Part shown: positions 1 through 11,959 of the stretch, one piece after another
Layout: every line of letters starts with the position of its first letter
Position numbering within the stretch: the first letter of the stretch is position 1
Source: Tillus elongatus
Lineage: Eukaryota; Arthropoda; Insecta; Coleoptera; Cleridae
Direction: 5' to 3'
DNA length: 64,000 nucleotides
Assembly: GCA_964006375.1 (NCBI GenBank)
Contig: OZ023265.1
Location: forward strand, 10,325,795 to 10,389,794
Notes under the pieces: generated by a model
The model's input: the letters and a program-made list of their open reading frames with translations, nothing else
What the model was told of the DNA's origin: nothing
Databases searched by the model: none
Position numbers and translations under genes: made by a program

Positions 1-407
1 GTGTTCACTTCTTTAACAAAAATGAACTTTCTTTTTACCGACTACCGGCCTTGTAATTGGGTTGTTACAGTACGCATCGGATCTTCTTTTTTATTTCTTG
101 CACAGTTATTAGAGCAGATCTTTGTAACGTTATACACATAAAGCAGGATATTATTATAAATAATATAGACTACTTGTAAGATATATTACTCTCTCGACGA
201 TACAGTAGAAATGCCATTATATGTATATTATATGATTATTATATTATTCAAGTCTGTCTTGCAGAATTTATCTTATATCTATTTGTACCATACAGAAAGA
301 TACGGAAATAATAACACTAGTTTACAAGCGTTTTGCTCTCCAACTAAAACTAGTTTAAGAGTGCTGAATTCAAAAATACCATTAAAAATTTTCCGTCACG
401 TCCATAT
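1..407. other. Unassigned AT-rich DNA
   Basis: No coding frame, splice-flanked exon or recognised repeat was seen here. It runs up to the 3' end of the first H-family repeat. Confidence 0.4.
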
Positions 408-447
408 TTTAGTGAATTTTCTTAAAACAAATCCATTAATGACGAGA

Positions 448-540
<93 letters not shown>

Positions 541-830
541 TACCGATAACTCAAAAAATAATGGACCGATTTTAATGAAATTTACTAGGTGCCTTCCTTT
601 TGCAAGTGGCTTTAATAATTTCGCTAGCCAGGATAGTCGGACCAGTTTTTCTTGGAAAATGTTAGATTTTCTTTCGGAAATGATTTGTATCTCCGAAAAT
701 AACAAAGCTATGGCCACCAAATGTGGTACTTAGATTTAGACTATTAAACTTACCCTACACGCCACAATTCAGATCTCTACGTTGAAAGAAAACAAAAATA
801 TAGACATTTAAATTAAATTAAATTTGGGCG
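408..830 (-). mobile_element. H-family repeat, copy 1 (3' part)
   Basis: On the minus strand this reads: conserved body, 'ttttttgagttatcgg' block, (TA)n, then the 3' hairpin relic (TTAGTGAATTTTC at about 410-424). The body (541-830) aligns by eye with 52540-52830, including the CGAAAATAACAAAG and TCCGACTATCCTGGC stretches. The 3' hairpin is degraded and the GACCCCGGATATGG block is missing, so the TA tract directly joins the end. Family assignment rests on these shared blocks. Confidence 0.6.
452..538. repeat. (TA)n microsatellite
   Basis: Uninterrupted TA dinucleotides inside H-family copy 1. Confidence 0.98.
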
Positions 831-888
831 CCACTGAATACCAGAGAAATGCACAAAATCAAAATATTTTGTGTAGATAACAAGATCT

Positions 889-1085
<197 letters not shown>

Positions 1086-1086
1086 T

Positions 1087-2105
1087 TTATTGTATATAAC
1101 AGACAAAGATTAAGTTTTATTGACGCAAAAAAAGTCAAAAAATAACAGAAAAGCGGGTCAATGAATGAAACACAGGTTTTTTGACAAAAAAATAATTTCA
1201 TTTCTCAACACAGTCTCCTTTGAGCTCTATACACTTCGTCTAACGTTTCTTCATTATTTTTTTACCCCTTCCAAAAAATATGATTTGTCGAGGTCCTCAA
1301 ATAGGTATTTGTTTGTGAGATGATTTCATCACTGGAGTCAAATCTCTTTCCGCCGAGTCATTTCTGTACGTTTGGAAATAATAAATAGTCACTCAGGGCT
1401 AAATCCGGGGATGAGGGAGCAATTCGTATCCCAATTTATGCAATTTCGCCATGGAGACTACACATGTGTGCACCCTTGCATCGTCTTGGTGGAAAAGGAC
1501 CATTTGCTTGGCCAAATGCGGTAGTTTCTTCTTCAAATCATCATTGAATCGTACAATCAGTTGGTATAATATTCGCCATTGATTGTTCTTCCCTTTTAAA
1601 GCTAATCAATGTGGATTATACCGCGTGCATCCAAAAAAAACGGTCGTCATGACTTTATTGGCTGACAAACTCACCTTGACCTTCTTCGGCGCCGATTCGC
1701 ACGGAGAAATCCACTGTTTTGACTGCTGCTTGGTCTCTGGTGTGTTGTGGTGCATCCATGATCGTCCACGTTTACGAGACGGCGCAAAAACTCGTCCCTA
1801 TTGCGGTTGAACAACGCTAAACACTTCTTGGAAGTTTTCACACGATTGCGTTTGTGGTCGATTGTGAGCAAACGCAGAACCCATGTTGCGGATGGCTTTC
1901 TCATACTTACATGGTCATGCAAAATCGAAACCACTGAGCCATGTGATATGCCTATAGCTTCCACCATCTCCCGCACTTTCAATCTCCTATCGAACAACAC
2001 CATATCGTGAATTTTTTCAATTGTTTCGGGAGTAGCGACCTCAACTGGGCGTCCAGAACGTTCGGCGTCATTTGTGTTTGTACGGCCGCAACGAAATTAA
2101 GTAAA
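1087..2105 (-). pseudogene. Mariner DD34D-type transposase relic
   Basis: Read on the minus strand, the fragments fit a mariner transposase in order. They are a GRPVEVATPETIEKIH linker, a helix-turn-helix (DRRLKVREMVEAIGISHGS), VLRLLTIDHKRNRV, a CLALFNRNRDEFLRRLVNVDD segment with the first Asp region, then KKLPHLAKQMVLFHQDDARVH with the second catalytic Asp, and a C-terminal [13 protein letters not shown] followed by a stop. The N-terminal part is missing beyond about 2105. Stops and frameshifts occur at 1430-1700, and the SPDLAPSD-type third-Asp motif is destroyed. No terminal inverted repeat was identified. This is a dead copy. Confidence 0.85.
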
Positions 2106-2689
2106 CCACGTTTTTACCATGGAAATTATTATTATTATTATTATGTTTATTACCTTAAATTATACAATATGCTTATACAAAAAGTCTAAGACTTGTGGTG
2201 TATAATAACATAATTTATAAAGTTTGATCCAGAATTCCTTGACAGCTAGTGCATACCAAATTCAACAAACTTCAAATTTTGACTTTCCAATTAAAATGAC
2301 CTTTTGCTGCATGTCTCTCTTCGGATGTTTCACCACAGGCCTTTATTTATAATTAGTTGTGATCTGTCCATAATACTGTCTTGATGGTGCAGAGCCCCTA
2401 TAGTGTTTATCAAGCTTAGCCTTGGTTTGGGTGATAGTTTTTTCCGGAAAAAATAATGTTTGATGAGCACACGAAATTCACTTTTTTCGATTTTCGTTAT
2501 AACTCAAGAAGGTGTGCTTTACAGTGGATATCTAACACAAACTAAATGACGCAGCTTGTTCAAAATTTGACAGGAGTCAACTGACAGATGCTTATTGACA
2601 GGAGCAGTGTTGCCCTGCCTGTGAAAAGGCGGGAAACAAAAAAGTCACGGACTTATTGACCCGCCTTCGTAATTTGAATTTTACGTATT
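2106..2689. repeat. Unassigned DNA with one arm of an inverted repeat pair
   Basis: It starts with a short ATT run (2125-2144). The stretch 2395-2525 is an inverted, diverged copy of 4745-4875: both share ATCAAGCTTAGCCTTGGTTT and GATGAGCACACGAAATTCAC. The function is unknown; it may be the arms of a decayed element or two separate insertions. Confidence 0.45.
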
Positions 2690-3366
2690 CTTCTTGCAAA
2701 ATTTTGTGTAAAAAAATGTTTGCCAGTCTGCAGAAATTTTTTTGTGCTTCGTAGAAATCATTTTTTGTAAGAGGTTTTTGTGAAATTTTAGTAATTAATG
2801 ATAAATATTTAATAAGTTATTATCAATAAAAATGTTTACGGATTTTCTTGAAAAATTGTTTGCAAGTTTTCATGAAATTTTTGTTGTGTTGTCGATAAAG
2901 TTTTTGTGAAAATTATATTTTTGTAGTTGGGTAAATAACTTGAAATGGTTGGTTGGCCAGGAAAATCGGACCAGTTTTTTATTTATTTTTATAATAAATT
3001 TTCTTGTACAAAATGTTCTTTTAATATCGAATGTTCTTCTAAATAAGTTTAATGAATTTGCTTCGAAGAAACCTTTGAGAATTTTTGTATGAAACATTAT
3101 TCAATTGATGGAACATTTTTAAATGAAATTCGTCGAAAATAAAGTTTTAATGGATTTTCGTGCAAACAAATTATTTTATTTTCAATTTTAATTACAGACT
3201 GGGTATATCATTTAAATCTTATGTATGCTTTAATCAGAATTTTGTGTAAAAAATATTTAGCCAAATTGGATGCCAGCTTTCATCAAAAAAATACATATCT
3301 GCCATTAAAAATATTTTTATGAAAATTCACTACCATAACGTGCTCGCTGTATCCAGACTTTTATTT
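2690..3366 (-). mobile_element. H-family related repeat, degraded
   Basis: The right end, 3327-3366, is an inverted copy of the H-family 5' block (GAAAATTCACTACCATAACG then a GCTGTATCCAGAC variant). The body is an inverted, diverged match to 10572-11061. It contains many short runs of the type 'ttttgtgaaaatt' and has no coding potential. Confidence 0.5.
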
Positions 3367-4251
3367 ATACGTTTAAAATGTAGGAATTTACTTTTTGATT
3401 GATTTTGATAAATGTGTACCTTATTTTATTACAAATAAAGAATTGTATTTAAAAAAATCTAACGTTTTTACAAGTATGCAAGAAAAACTTAGTTGGTTTA
3501 AAACAGCTCTTCGTTAGTTTTGATGATTTTTAATGGTGTCACTATTGTCTACGAAATTGTCGTAAGATTCTTTTGGGAAGCTGCTTTTGCCAACTGATTT
3601 TTCTGCAGTTTAAAACTTACCAGTAGATGAACAATAAAAGTATGCACTTCTATATGTCAAGTCAAAGCCAAATCACATTTTCCTTTCCAATTACCCTGAA
3701 TGCATGCTGCAATATTCAGTGACTCACTGTTAGCCATCCCATTTATCCAGTGACATTTTATGAAAGTTGACCAGCACTAACAAGATGTGGAGGTTATTAT
3801 TCTCTCTCACTAAAATGACTAAACCATTATGCTGCGGTGAAACAGTGATGTAACTAAACAAACCTGCAGTTTCAAGTAAAACAGGTGTTATTGTATGAAA
3901 GGTAATAGCTCTTTTAATACTGCCGCAGCTATTTCCTTAATTTATTGTCATTCTTTTTACTGATATGTGGCCGTGGAAAAGACGACGTTCAAATATTTTT
4001 GTTTGTAGTACTACACATTTGGTATATAGTGGTAGATGTCATTTTTATGCAAAATTGCCCCTACATAGTACTAAATACACTAAGATATAAAACATTAACC
4101 CTCAGGTAAAGGCTAAAAAATTAAAATTGATTGCGTGTGGAAGCCATTACACTTTTTTTACGCTATGTTTAGGATAGCTACCTAGTAAAAAAAATCGCTG
4201 ATGATGAGATCATGACTTTATTCATATGACTTAAACTAGAGATCATATTAG

Positions 4252-4253
<2 letters not shown>
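3367..4253. other. Unassigned AT-rich DNA
   Basis: No coding frame or recognised repeat was seen here. Confidence 0.35.

Positions 4254-4328
<75 letters not shown>
4254..4328. repeat. (TA)n microsatellite
   Basis: TA tract about 55 bp from the hammerhead-like motif at 4383. The related repeat at 55526-55735 has a TA tract in the same relative place. Confidence 0.97.
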
Positions 4329-4335
<7 letters not shown>

Positions 4336-4600
4336 CACACTTTATTTGTTTGCTGTACTTTTTGTGATTTTTATTTGGTTACGTGAACTGCAGTTTCGAA
4401 CCGTCCCGGTTCATCATCAGCACACTACTGACTATGATCGTTCCTGTGTGGTCTATGGATAAAATTGTGAGTGACGTTTGCGAGTTGAGCTTCTATTGGT
4501 CGGTTTACTGTTCTCTGATTGGTTGTGTTTTCGGACTGTGTCGTGTGTATCGGTCTCCTGTCTTGATCACTGTGGTTTGATAATTTGTTTATTTGTATTG
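4329..4600 (-). mobile_element. Penelope-like 3' region fragment
   Basis: The segment shares, in opposite orientation, most of its length with 55526-55735. Shared blocks are CAAATAAAG...GTACAGCAAACAAAT, the ribozyme-like core, GATCATAGTCAGT and a GTAAACCGACCAATAGAAG block. A hammerhead-like core next to a 3' end is a known property of Penelope-like retroelements. No reverse transcriptase remains, so this assignment is inferred from the ribozyme-like core and the repeat structure. Confidence 0.45.
4383..4423 (-). ncRNA. Hammerhead-ribozyme-like motif
   Basis: On the minus strand the order is: stem I GTG, core CTGATGA, one extra T, stem II GAACC-GGGAC-GGTTC (5 bp), GAAA, a loopless self-complementary stem III CTGCAG, TT at the cleavage position, and stem I return CAC. 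Order and pairing fit a type I hammerhead with the very short stem III described in Penelope-like elements. The single base between CTGATGA and stem II is not canonical, and TT (rather than TC) at the cleavage site is weak, so activity is uncertain. Confidence 0.55.
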
Positions 4601-5405
<805 letters not shown>

Positions 5406-6096
5406 AATGAGACTTAACACGTGTCTAGAAGTAGTGCAAACAAACCTATGTTGTGAATATAAAGTAATTTAGTACACAGTATTTAGAGTTTTTTCCAAAT
5501 TAAAAATAAAATCCCAAAGACATTTGTAGAGACGACTTAGTAGTTAAATTCCAATGCATGACAGACAGAGCAGTTTACTGTCACGCGTAGATTGATTTAT
5601 GCAATAGGTATAAACCATACATCAACGGTAACCAAGCTAAATATATACCAGGCATAAAACATACTACCCGAACCAACACTCGTGAAATCAGCCGCAATTA
5701 TGGAAAATGACAGACTACATGAAATAAAAAATTTGCCAAGTAATTGTTATTTAACTGGGGGATTCAATCAAGTATTAAAAGACACTGTATTTGTAGCTTT
5801 ATGAACAGCCTCAAATAGAGTCTTCGCGCAGTGTAGATATATTATGCTATCGCATAATATAGTCGAAATGTAAACAAAATCAAGCCAAGTCTCTATAAAA
5901 ATGATTCTAAAATAGTTTCTTCTATCTTTAAACTTAAACATAAGACGTCATATAAGACCGAACCAGTCGTGGGATGTCTTTCAATGGTAATTCTACTAAT
6001 TCTGTAATTAATTGTTACGTATAGTTTAAATATAATATCCCGGGCATGAAGCTGATCGAATGTATCATGCAAACAAAACGTTACTTGACGTATGCC
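5406..6096. other. Unassigned AT-rich DNA
   Basis: No coding frame or repeat was recognised. Confidence 0.35.
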
Positions 6097-6168
6097 TAAA
6101 TGGCGTAGGGGGCATCGCGCTTGCCTCATAAGCAGAAGGTTACGCGATCGATTCCAGCTGGACGAATA
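6097..6168 (+). pseudogene. tRNA-Met-like relic or SINE head
   Basis: The sequence TGGCGTAGGGGGCATCGCG resembles an A-box/D-arm region. It is followed by CTTGC-CTCATAA-GCAG, a 7-base anticodon-loop-like segment reading CAT, and GATCGATTCC, which is B-box-like. The T stem does not pair and no acceptor stem closes, so it is not a functional tRNA. A T-rich stretch follows, which would fit either a terminator or a reversed SINE tail. Confidence 0.35.
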
Positions 6169-7061
6169 TATGTTTTTTTTTGTTTTATATAAAATATATC
6201 AACTCAATTGAAATTCTTCAATTAAATCCGATAATCCATAAAAAAATAAGTCAAAATTACGTAGCATATTTCAGAGCCAAAGTGTGCGAGGTCAATTTTC
6301 TAAATATCTAATTTAATATTTAAGGAATCTCCATCATTATCAACATTATTCCATGACACGCGGAAGTAGAACTAAAAAAGCCAATGAGAGAAGTAATCTG
6401 ACTTTTACAATATGCCTTTAGTGAATAAATTATGACTGCTATAAAATTTTGCCAAACAGCTCTCCTGTAAAATTCAATTTTAAGACTTAATACGGTCTGG
6501 CTCTATGATATAGATTTAGTCATGTTACAGAAAAAGCTGGCTACAGCATATAATCGCTATAAAATCCTTGTTATCACACAAGAGTCACTCAAATATAAAC
6601 CTCATGTTGAAATGAATCTGAGCGACTGGATAAACCGAATAAAACATAAGTTAGCTTGCATATTTATCCTCTGGAGACGAGTGGAACATACCTGCCAACA
6701 AGAGTAATTAAAATTCATACACCAGTAAACAGGAGAGATGTTAAAGCTAGCATTATTAATGTAATTGCAATGTGCATATGCTCTTGCAACTCGAGTGTCT
6801 CTGCCATAGAAAGCAAATTATGATTGCGTATAACGTTATGCAGATATCACAATTAGAAAAAGTCTAAAATAGCGAAAATAACTGTTAGTTTTAATACATT
6901 GAAATAAATATCTTACTCTGTATATATCTATGCTTCAAAGCGCCGAATCGGTTGAAGAAATGTGTGCTTAAGTTAGGTAAGTATTAGAAAGTTTGCATAT
7001 AATATAAATGGATTATTTTCTAATAAAGATCCACCCATTGGGTTATTTGCCTTAGCACAAT
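6169..7061. other. Unassigned AT-rich DNA
   Basis: No coding frame or repeat was recognised before the SINE target duplication at 7062. Confidence 0.35.
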
Positions 7062-7075
7062 CAGTATTTATGGTA

Positions 7076-7411
7076 GAGCGTCCGTGGTTCAGTGGCAAGA
7101 ACGTGTGCCTCTGAACCGAACGGTACTGGGCTCGATCCCTAGGTTCTCCTTTCCCTTTTTCAGTACACATTGTAACATTAACATCAACCGAGGTTGTAGC
7201 ATTGTATTTGAGCAAGTTGAATGTCTGCACGTTTCGCCCTTCGGAGGGGACGTAAATCCGTCGTTCCCGTGTCCATGCGATGTTGTGCAGGTTAAAAATC
7301 CCTACCTTCCCTACAGAAAGGCCAGGATAGTGAGGCGAAACTGCTCCTTGGCGTCGGTGATTGGCAATAGTCACGGAAATAGGCCGAGGTTAAAGAAACA
7401 AAACACACACA
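7076..7411 (+). mobile_element. tRNA-derived SINE, copy 1 (full length)
   Basis: It begins with a tRNA-like head (GTGGTTCAGTGGCAAGAACG as A-box region, GGGCTCGATCC as B-box). A body follows with TTTCGCCCTTCGGAGGGGAC and a 3' ACACACAC tail. A 14-bp target duplication, CAGTATTTATGGTA, lies at 7062-7075 and 7412-7425, so both ends are exact. The RNA would be made by RNA polymerase III and mobilised by a LINE. The body matches copies at 12106 and 13899. Confidence 0.9.
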
Positions 7412-7548
7412 CAGTATTTATGGTATCACACTACTCCCCAAATCACACTGGAGAACGTCTCTAATTTGTCGATGTGTCCAACTCTGGAATAGATCTGACT
7501 ATCGCTCGGCGATCTTGTATTATTAGTGAATTTTCATTAAGAAAATGC

Positions 7549-8036
7549 CGGTCGCTATCTCGTTGCGGAACCAAATAGTATGTTGTCACGACAGCTCCAA
7601 ATAACACAAAACGTTATAAAATAGATACTGTGTACAACCAACTAACAATTTTGTAAATTGTCAGCCCTGGCCCATTTCTTCCCTAATATAGGGACAATGT
7701 ATGTAAGGCTAGATGTATTCTCACCACAATTAGAACCGTAGACCGGTTTCTCTCTAATTAGAGCTCGTCAGTACGGTATACTAATTGTAGCGGTAAAACA
7801 CCTATAAAGTAATACGCCTATGGCAGCCAACGTAACAACACATAGTGAGATGTAAGACAAAGATGGCGACTCCCGTCTGACATCTTACTATGTGCTGTGA
7901 GGTGGGCTACCATAGCCGTATTACTTTATAATTGTTGTCTCGCTGTAATTAGTATACCGTACTGACGACCTCTAGTTAGAGCGAAACCGGTTTACTGTTC
8001 TAATTGTGGTGAGAATACATCTAGCCGTACATTTCA
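7549..8036. repeat. Foldback (palindromic) repeat, copy 1
   Basis: Arms at about 7708-7830 and 7910-8022 are inverted copies of each other (GATGTATTCTCACCACAATT ... and its complement). The spacer near 7860 is itself palindromic around CACATAGTGAGATGTAAGAC. The left extension, CGTTGCGGAACCAAATAGTA, matches the families at 32189 and 58036. Just upstream, 7520-7548 is a relic of an H-family 3' hairpin. It is non-coding. Confidence 0.8.
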
Positions 8037-8425
8037 CTATCATTAGAGTTGGGGAAGAAGGAGCTTGTTTTTTTACCCCAATGTTTTGCAGGTGGATTGA
8101 TCCCACCCTCGCTAACTAGTCGGCTTTACTAATTAGCGTTGGAAGAAGAATATGTTGAAGATGTGGACTGTATTTATAACTCTAGGTGCACTGGATTCCA
8201 GAAGATTTTAATAATACACTTTTTATATTTATATATGTTGTATTGTTACTATATACACTTTGAACTTAACACTTATTTACAATTTGCGGTTTTACACTTG
8301 ATTTAAAGGGCTATTCAGGAGATTTCACAATCTTATTAGCTACTTGCTATTGCATTTAACTGCGCGTATACTTTCTAATTTTGAAGAAAACACTGACTTT
8401 TCACTGTAATACTGTACGAACGGAA
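8037..8425. other. Unassigned DNA, possibly LTR-like on the minus strand
   Basis: The minus strand has TATAAATA and polyadenylation-like stretches, and borders the tandem array. That would fit the leader of a retroelement, but no terminal repeats or primer-binding site were found. Confidence 0.2.
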
Positions 8426-8870
8426 TTTCTGTAGGAGGATTGGAGCTTGAACTGAAGTGGCGTAATCACACTAGCGATGTTTAGGTAGAAGATCGGGATC
8501 TTAGAAGTCCCAAAAAGCGATGAAGATGAGATTCGTTGTAGGACGGCACTGTAGAATTGAACTGTCTTAAACACACGAGCGATGTTTAAGTGGAAGATTT
8601 GGAACTCAGGGTTCCAAGGAGCGAAGAAGGAGCGAAGATGAGATCTGGCGTAGAACTGTAGCACTGAACTGGCTTAAACCCGCGAGCGGTGTTTAAGTAG
8701 AAAATTGGGAACTAGGAGTCCCAAGAATTTAAGTAGAGGAGATCGAACGTAGAACTGTAGCACTGAACTGGCTTGAACACGCGAGCGATGTTTAACTGGA
8801 AGATTAGGAACCCGGGGTTCCAAGAAGCGATGAAGAGGAGATCTGGCGTAGAACTGACTTGTACCTTGCG
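8426..8870. repeat. Tandem array, about 105-bp unit, four copies
   Basis: The marker GCGATGTTTA (one variant GCGGTGTTTA) recurs at about 8474, 8579, 8686 and 8785. Each is followed by a GAAGAT-GGGA-C-AGGAGTCCCAAG-like segment. Units are diverged but clearly head-to-tail. The open frames across it on the minus strand are a by-product of the repeat. Confidence 0.85.
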
Positions 8871-9487
8871 AAAGGCTTGCTTTTATCGAGCTTTCGCGTA
8901 ACGATAGGTGACGTAGTTGACATAACATAATGTCCGTAATGCAGAATGGCCAACTAGGTGGAAGCATTATTCCCAGTGAAGAAAATCCACTGGGTGCATC
9001 TAAAGAATACGTCAAAGACAGCTAAAGGTATTTACAATAAAGAACCTAACGGTATATAAGTATTCTTTGTATGGCATTGTTAATGCGTAAACCTAATGCG
9101 ATACAGACGTCTAGAGGATAAAGATTACCACCAAATTGGGAAAGATTGTGAAATTCAGATATAACTAATTCCAGGTAGAAACTTAAATGATAGTGCAACC
9201 GAATGAAAGTAAAGAGACAGGGGCGTACCAATTTGTTTCTCCAACAAGAGTATGAAATTTTAGGTAAATACTTACATGGCAGCTTCGCCTCAGCACTAGT
9301 GAACAACTGAAGGGTCTTGGTTTACAACTTCACCCTACTCAAGTAAATCAGCGTTGCCATTGTGACGAATTTGAATCTCAGTCAAAGTTGTAGCAGCGTG
9401 GGCATAGTCACCCCCCGGGGCAAAGTACCCCCAATACACGGTACTTATAATTTTAACCAAGTGTCCAAATCCTGTTCGACTAAGAGA
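8871..9487. other. Unassigned DNA
   Basis: No recognisable gene or repeat. A short C/G-rich patch occurs at about 9410-9430. Confidence 0.3.
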
Positions 9488-9845
9488 TCTGCATCCTTTT
9501 CACTTGTTGGCATTTCTCTGGATCGAAATCTCAATTGACACCAACATGTCACATCGATTGCAGAAGCGGCTGCTAAGAAATTAGGTTTCCTCTTCCAGGC
9601 TCGCAAATACCTTTCGCCAGCTAATCTCCATACCTTATATACTTTACAAATAAGACAAAACTCTTCTGTCCAGAGGACTTCCAAGTTGTGGAATTCCTTG
9701 CCGGCACATGTTTTTCCTTCTCCTCCGAATCTCCAAACCTTCAAGTCCAGAATTAGTTGGCTCTTTCTTCCTTGTCGACACACACGGTGCGATAGTATTT
9801 AGGCTGTAAGCACTCGTGGTGTGTTGTTAAAATAAAATAAAAAAA
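9488..9845 (+). pseudogene. Jockey-type LINE 3' end, internally deleted
   Basis: It matches the Jockey copy at 60559-61505. The 5' part (TTGGCATTTCT-TGGATCGAAATCT ... CAGCTAATCTCCATACC) jumps at about 9663 straight to the extreme 3' coding part (GAGGACTTCCAAGTTGTGG ... GTCCAGAATTA). It then continues to the family 3' end, TAGGCTGTAAGC-CTCGTGGTGTG, followed by an A-rich tail. The C-terminal LINE domain is broken, with no intact frame. Confidence 0.85.
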
Positions 9846-10571
9846 GTAAGTGAACTAAATCTCTTCTTAGATGATTTCATGTCACTCACGTAGTCCTTGC
9901 AACTTCTATGTTTAGTTGTTACCGCAAATACCAATGCAGTAATTTAAAATTAAATCTATTAATTCCTCTACATATTTCACTTATAACAAAGCGTTTTTAG
10001 CTGTGAATAATTCATCTGGTTCAACACTTGTTTAGACAATTTACACATTACTAAAAGCGTTTTCTGTTTGTTGTTAGCATTCTATACAATTATAGCAAAT
10101 ATCCTAGCTTGGAAAATTGAAATATATACTAAAATCACATTCAATATACCTGGTGAAGTACTTAACCTACAACTGAAAATGCAATAACTCTTTTCAAAGA
10201 CTTACACATTTTTTAACAAAATTTTCATAAAACAATTCCGTACCTTTATACCCTTAAAAAGTTATTTATATGAGTCGTTAAACTGAAATTACATATAAAA
10301 TAAATATAAAACAGCACTCTGATACTTTTAAAAGTTACAAGAGAGCGTGTGCTATATTTATATGATTGTTTTGACGTGTGGAAAATGAAACACAATTATT
10401 GATTTATAATTTTCTGTGGGGTTGAGTTTAATTATGCTGATCGTTTAACCGCACTGAATGCAATTTCAGAAAATCACGATAGAAATCCCATTAAGTTAAT
10501 TGGAATGCGTAAGTCTTTATTTAAACCTGAATAACCCTTTCGTAATAGCCGTATAACGAGTGTACATGAAA
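9846..10571. other. Unassigned AT-rich DNA
   Basis: No gene or repeat was recognised. Confidence 0.3.
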
Positions 10572-11061
10572 AGAAGTCTGGACGCAGCGAATGCGTTATG
10601 GTAGTGAAGTTTCCTAAAAATTAATAGCAAATATATATTTTTTAATGAAAGTAGCCATGAAACGGTTACCCATATAGTAAAAAACAAGGTGCCATATTTC
10701 ATCAAAATACCTTTATTGTTGGAAAAAGTAAAACAAAAATTGCGAAGATAAACTTAAAATGTTTCCGAAAAAACTAGTCAAGCTATTTACCCGCCTACCA
10801 AAATTTAATAACACTAAAAACCGTTCGTCGAAACTTTAAAAAAATTATTAAAAATTTGCCAACAATTTTTTCAAGAAACTCCGAAAAAAAATGTATAATC
10901 ACTTATTAAACATTTATCGTTAATTAAAAAAAATTCACAAAAAAACTTACAAAAAAAGATTTTTACGGACGCACAAAAAAATTCTGCGAAAACTTGCTAA
11001 ATATTTTTTACACAAAATTTTGATAAAAAATTACATAAAATTCAAATTATATACCTAATAA
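10572..11061 (+). mobile_element. H-family repeat, 5' portion
   Basis: It starts with TCTGGACGCAGCGAATGCG then TTATGGTAGTGAAGTTTCC, a slightly changed 5' block. The following body matches 14360-14560 (for example TAATAGCAAATAT, CCATATTTCATCAAAATA). It has no TA tract or 3' hairpin, so it is 3' truncated by, or fused to, the next copy. Confidence 0.6.
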
Positions 11062-11336
11062 TAAAAATCTCTGGACGCAGCAAGTGCGTTATGGTAGTGA
11101 ATTTTTATTAAATGCTTCAAATTTTAATAATTCAATTTTCTATAAACTTAGAGAGATTAATTTTGGTATGTAGTAAGGTCTTTTCTAAGGCAAGATATCC
11201 ACCAAATTTAATTAAAATAGCTTTGTAATTTTCGGAGAAAAAAAACTTTTCGAAAGAAAATTTAAAATTTGTATAATTCAATTTTCTATAAACTTAGAAA
11301 GTTGAGTTTTGGGACGTAGTAATATCTCTCCCGAGG

Positions 11337-11338
<2 letters not shown>

Positions 11339-11402
<64 letters not shown>
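11339..11402. repeat. (TA)n microsatellite
   Basis: First TA tract of the H-family copy at 11062-11931. Confidence 0.97.
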
Positions 11403-11406
<4 letters not shown>

Positions 11407-11566
11407 TTTCATTAAAACATCTTTCTTACTTTCGGAGAAAAAAAATTTTTTTCGAAGGAAAACACAACATTTTCCCGGAAAACCCCGACCGATTTTTCTC
11501 GCTAACGAACTTGTCCAAGCCATTAATAAAATAAAGGAACTTGCCGAGTTTCATTTAAATCGGTTA

Positions 11567-11720
<154 letters not shown>

Positions 11721-11729
11721 TTTATATAT

Positions 11730-11734
<5 letters not shown>

Positions 11735-11800
<66 letters not shown>
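11735..11800. repeat. (TA)n microsatellite
   Basis: Third TA tract in the same H-family copy, directly before its conserved 3' block. Confidence 0.97.
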
Positions 11801-11806
<6 letters not shown>

Positions 11807-11959
11807 TGAAACTGACCCCGGATATGGGTTCTAGGGGTCCTAGTTCGCGCTCATTTGAAAAAATGTTTGCAAAGTCTCACCATCGATACCTCTCTATTAG
11901 TGAATTTTTTTTAAATAAAAATTCACTAATAATATATGACTAATAATAAAATATTTGCA

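Noticed and set aside
436..720. Open frames made of repeated Ile-Tyr (and all similar frames over TA tracts)
   Set aside because: A TA tract is open in several frames by its nature; no domain or start context supports a protein.
6097..6168. Functional tRNA-Met gene
   Set aside because: The T stem does not pair and no acceptor stem closes; at best a relic or SINE head.
7084..7464. 126-codon open frame, and the minus-strand frame over it
   Set aside because: Falls on the tRNA-derived SINE, which is bounded by its own target duplication; the frames recur in each copy by sequence identity only.
8426..8870. CRISPR-like regular repeats
   Set aside because: Repeats are contiguous and diverged without distinct spacers, and the sequence is eukaryotic.
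8674..9015. 113-codon minus-strand open frame
   Set aside because: Created by the 105-bp tandem array (repeated RSRV and ARSPL blocks); no coding evidence.
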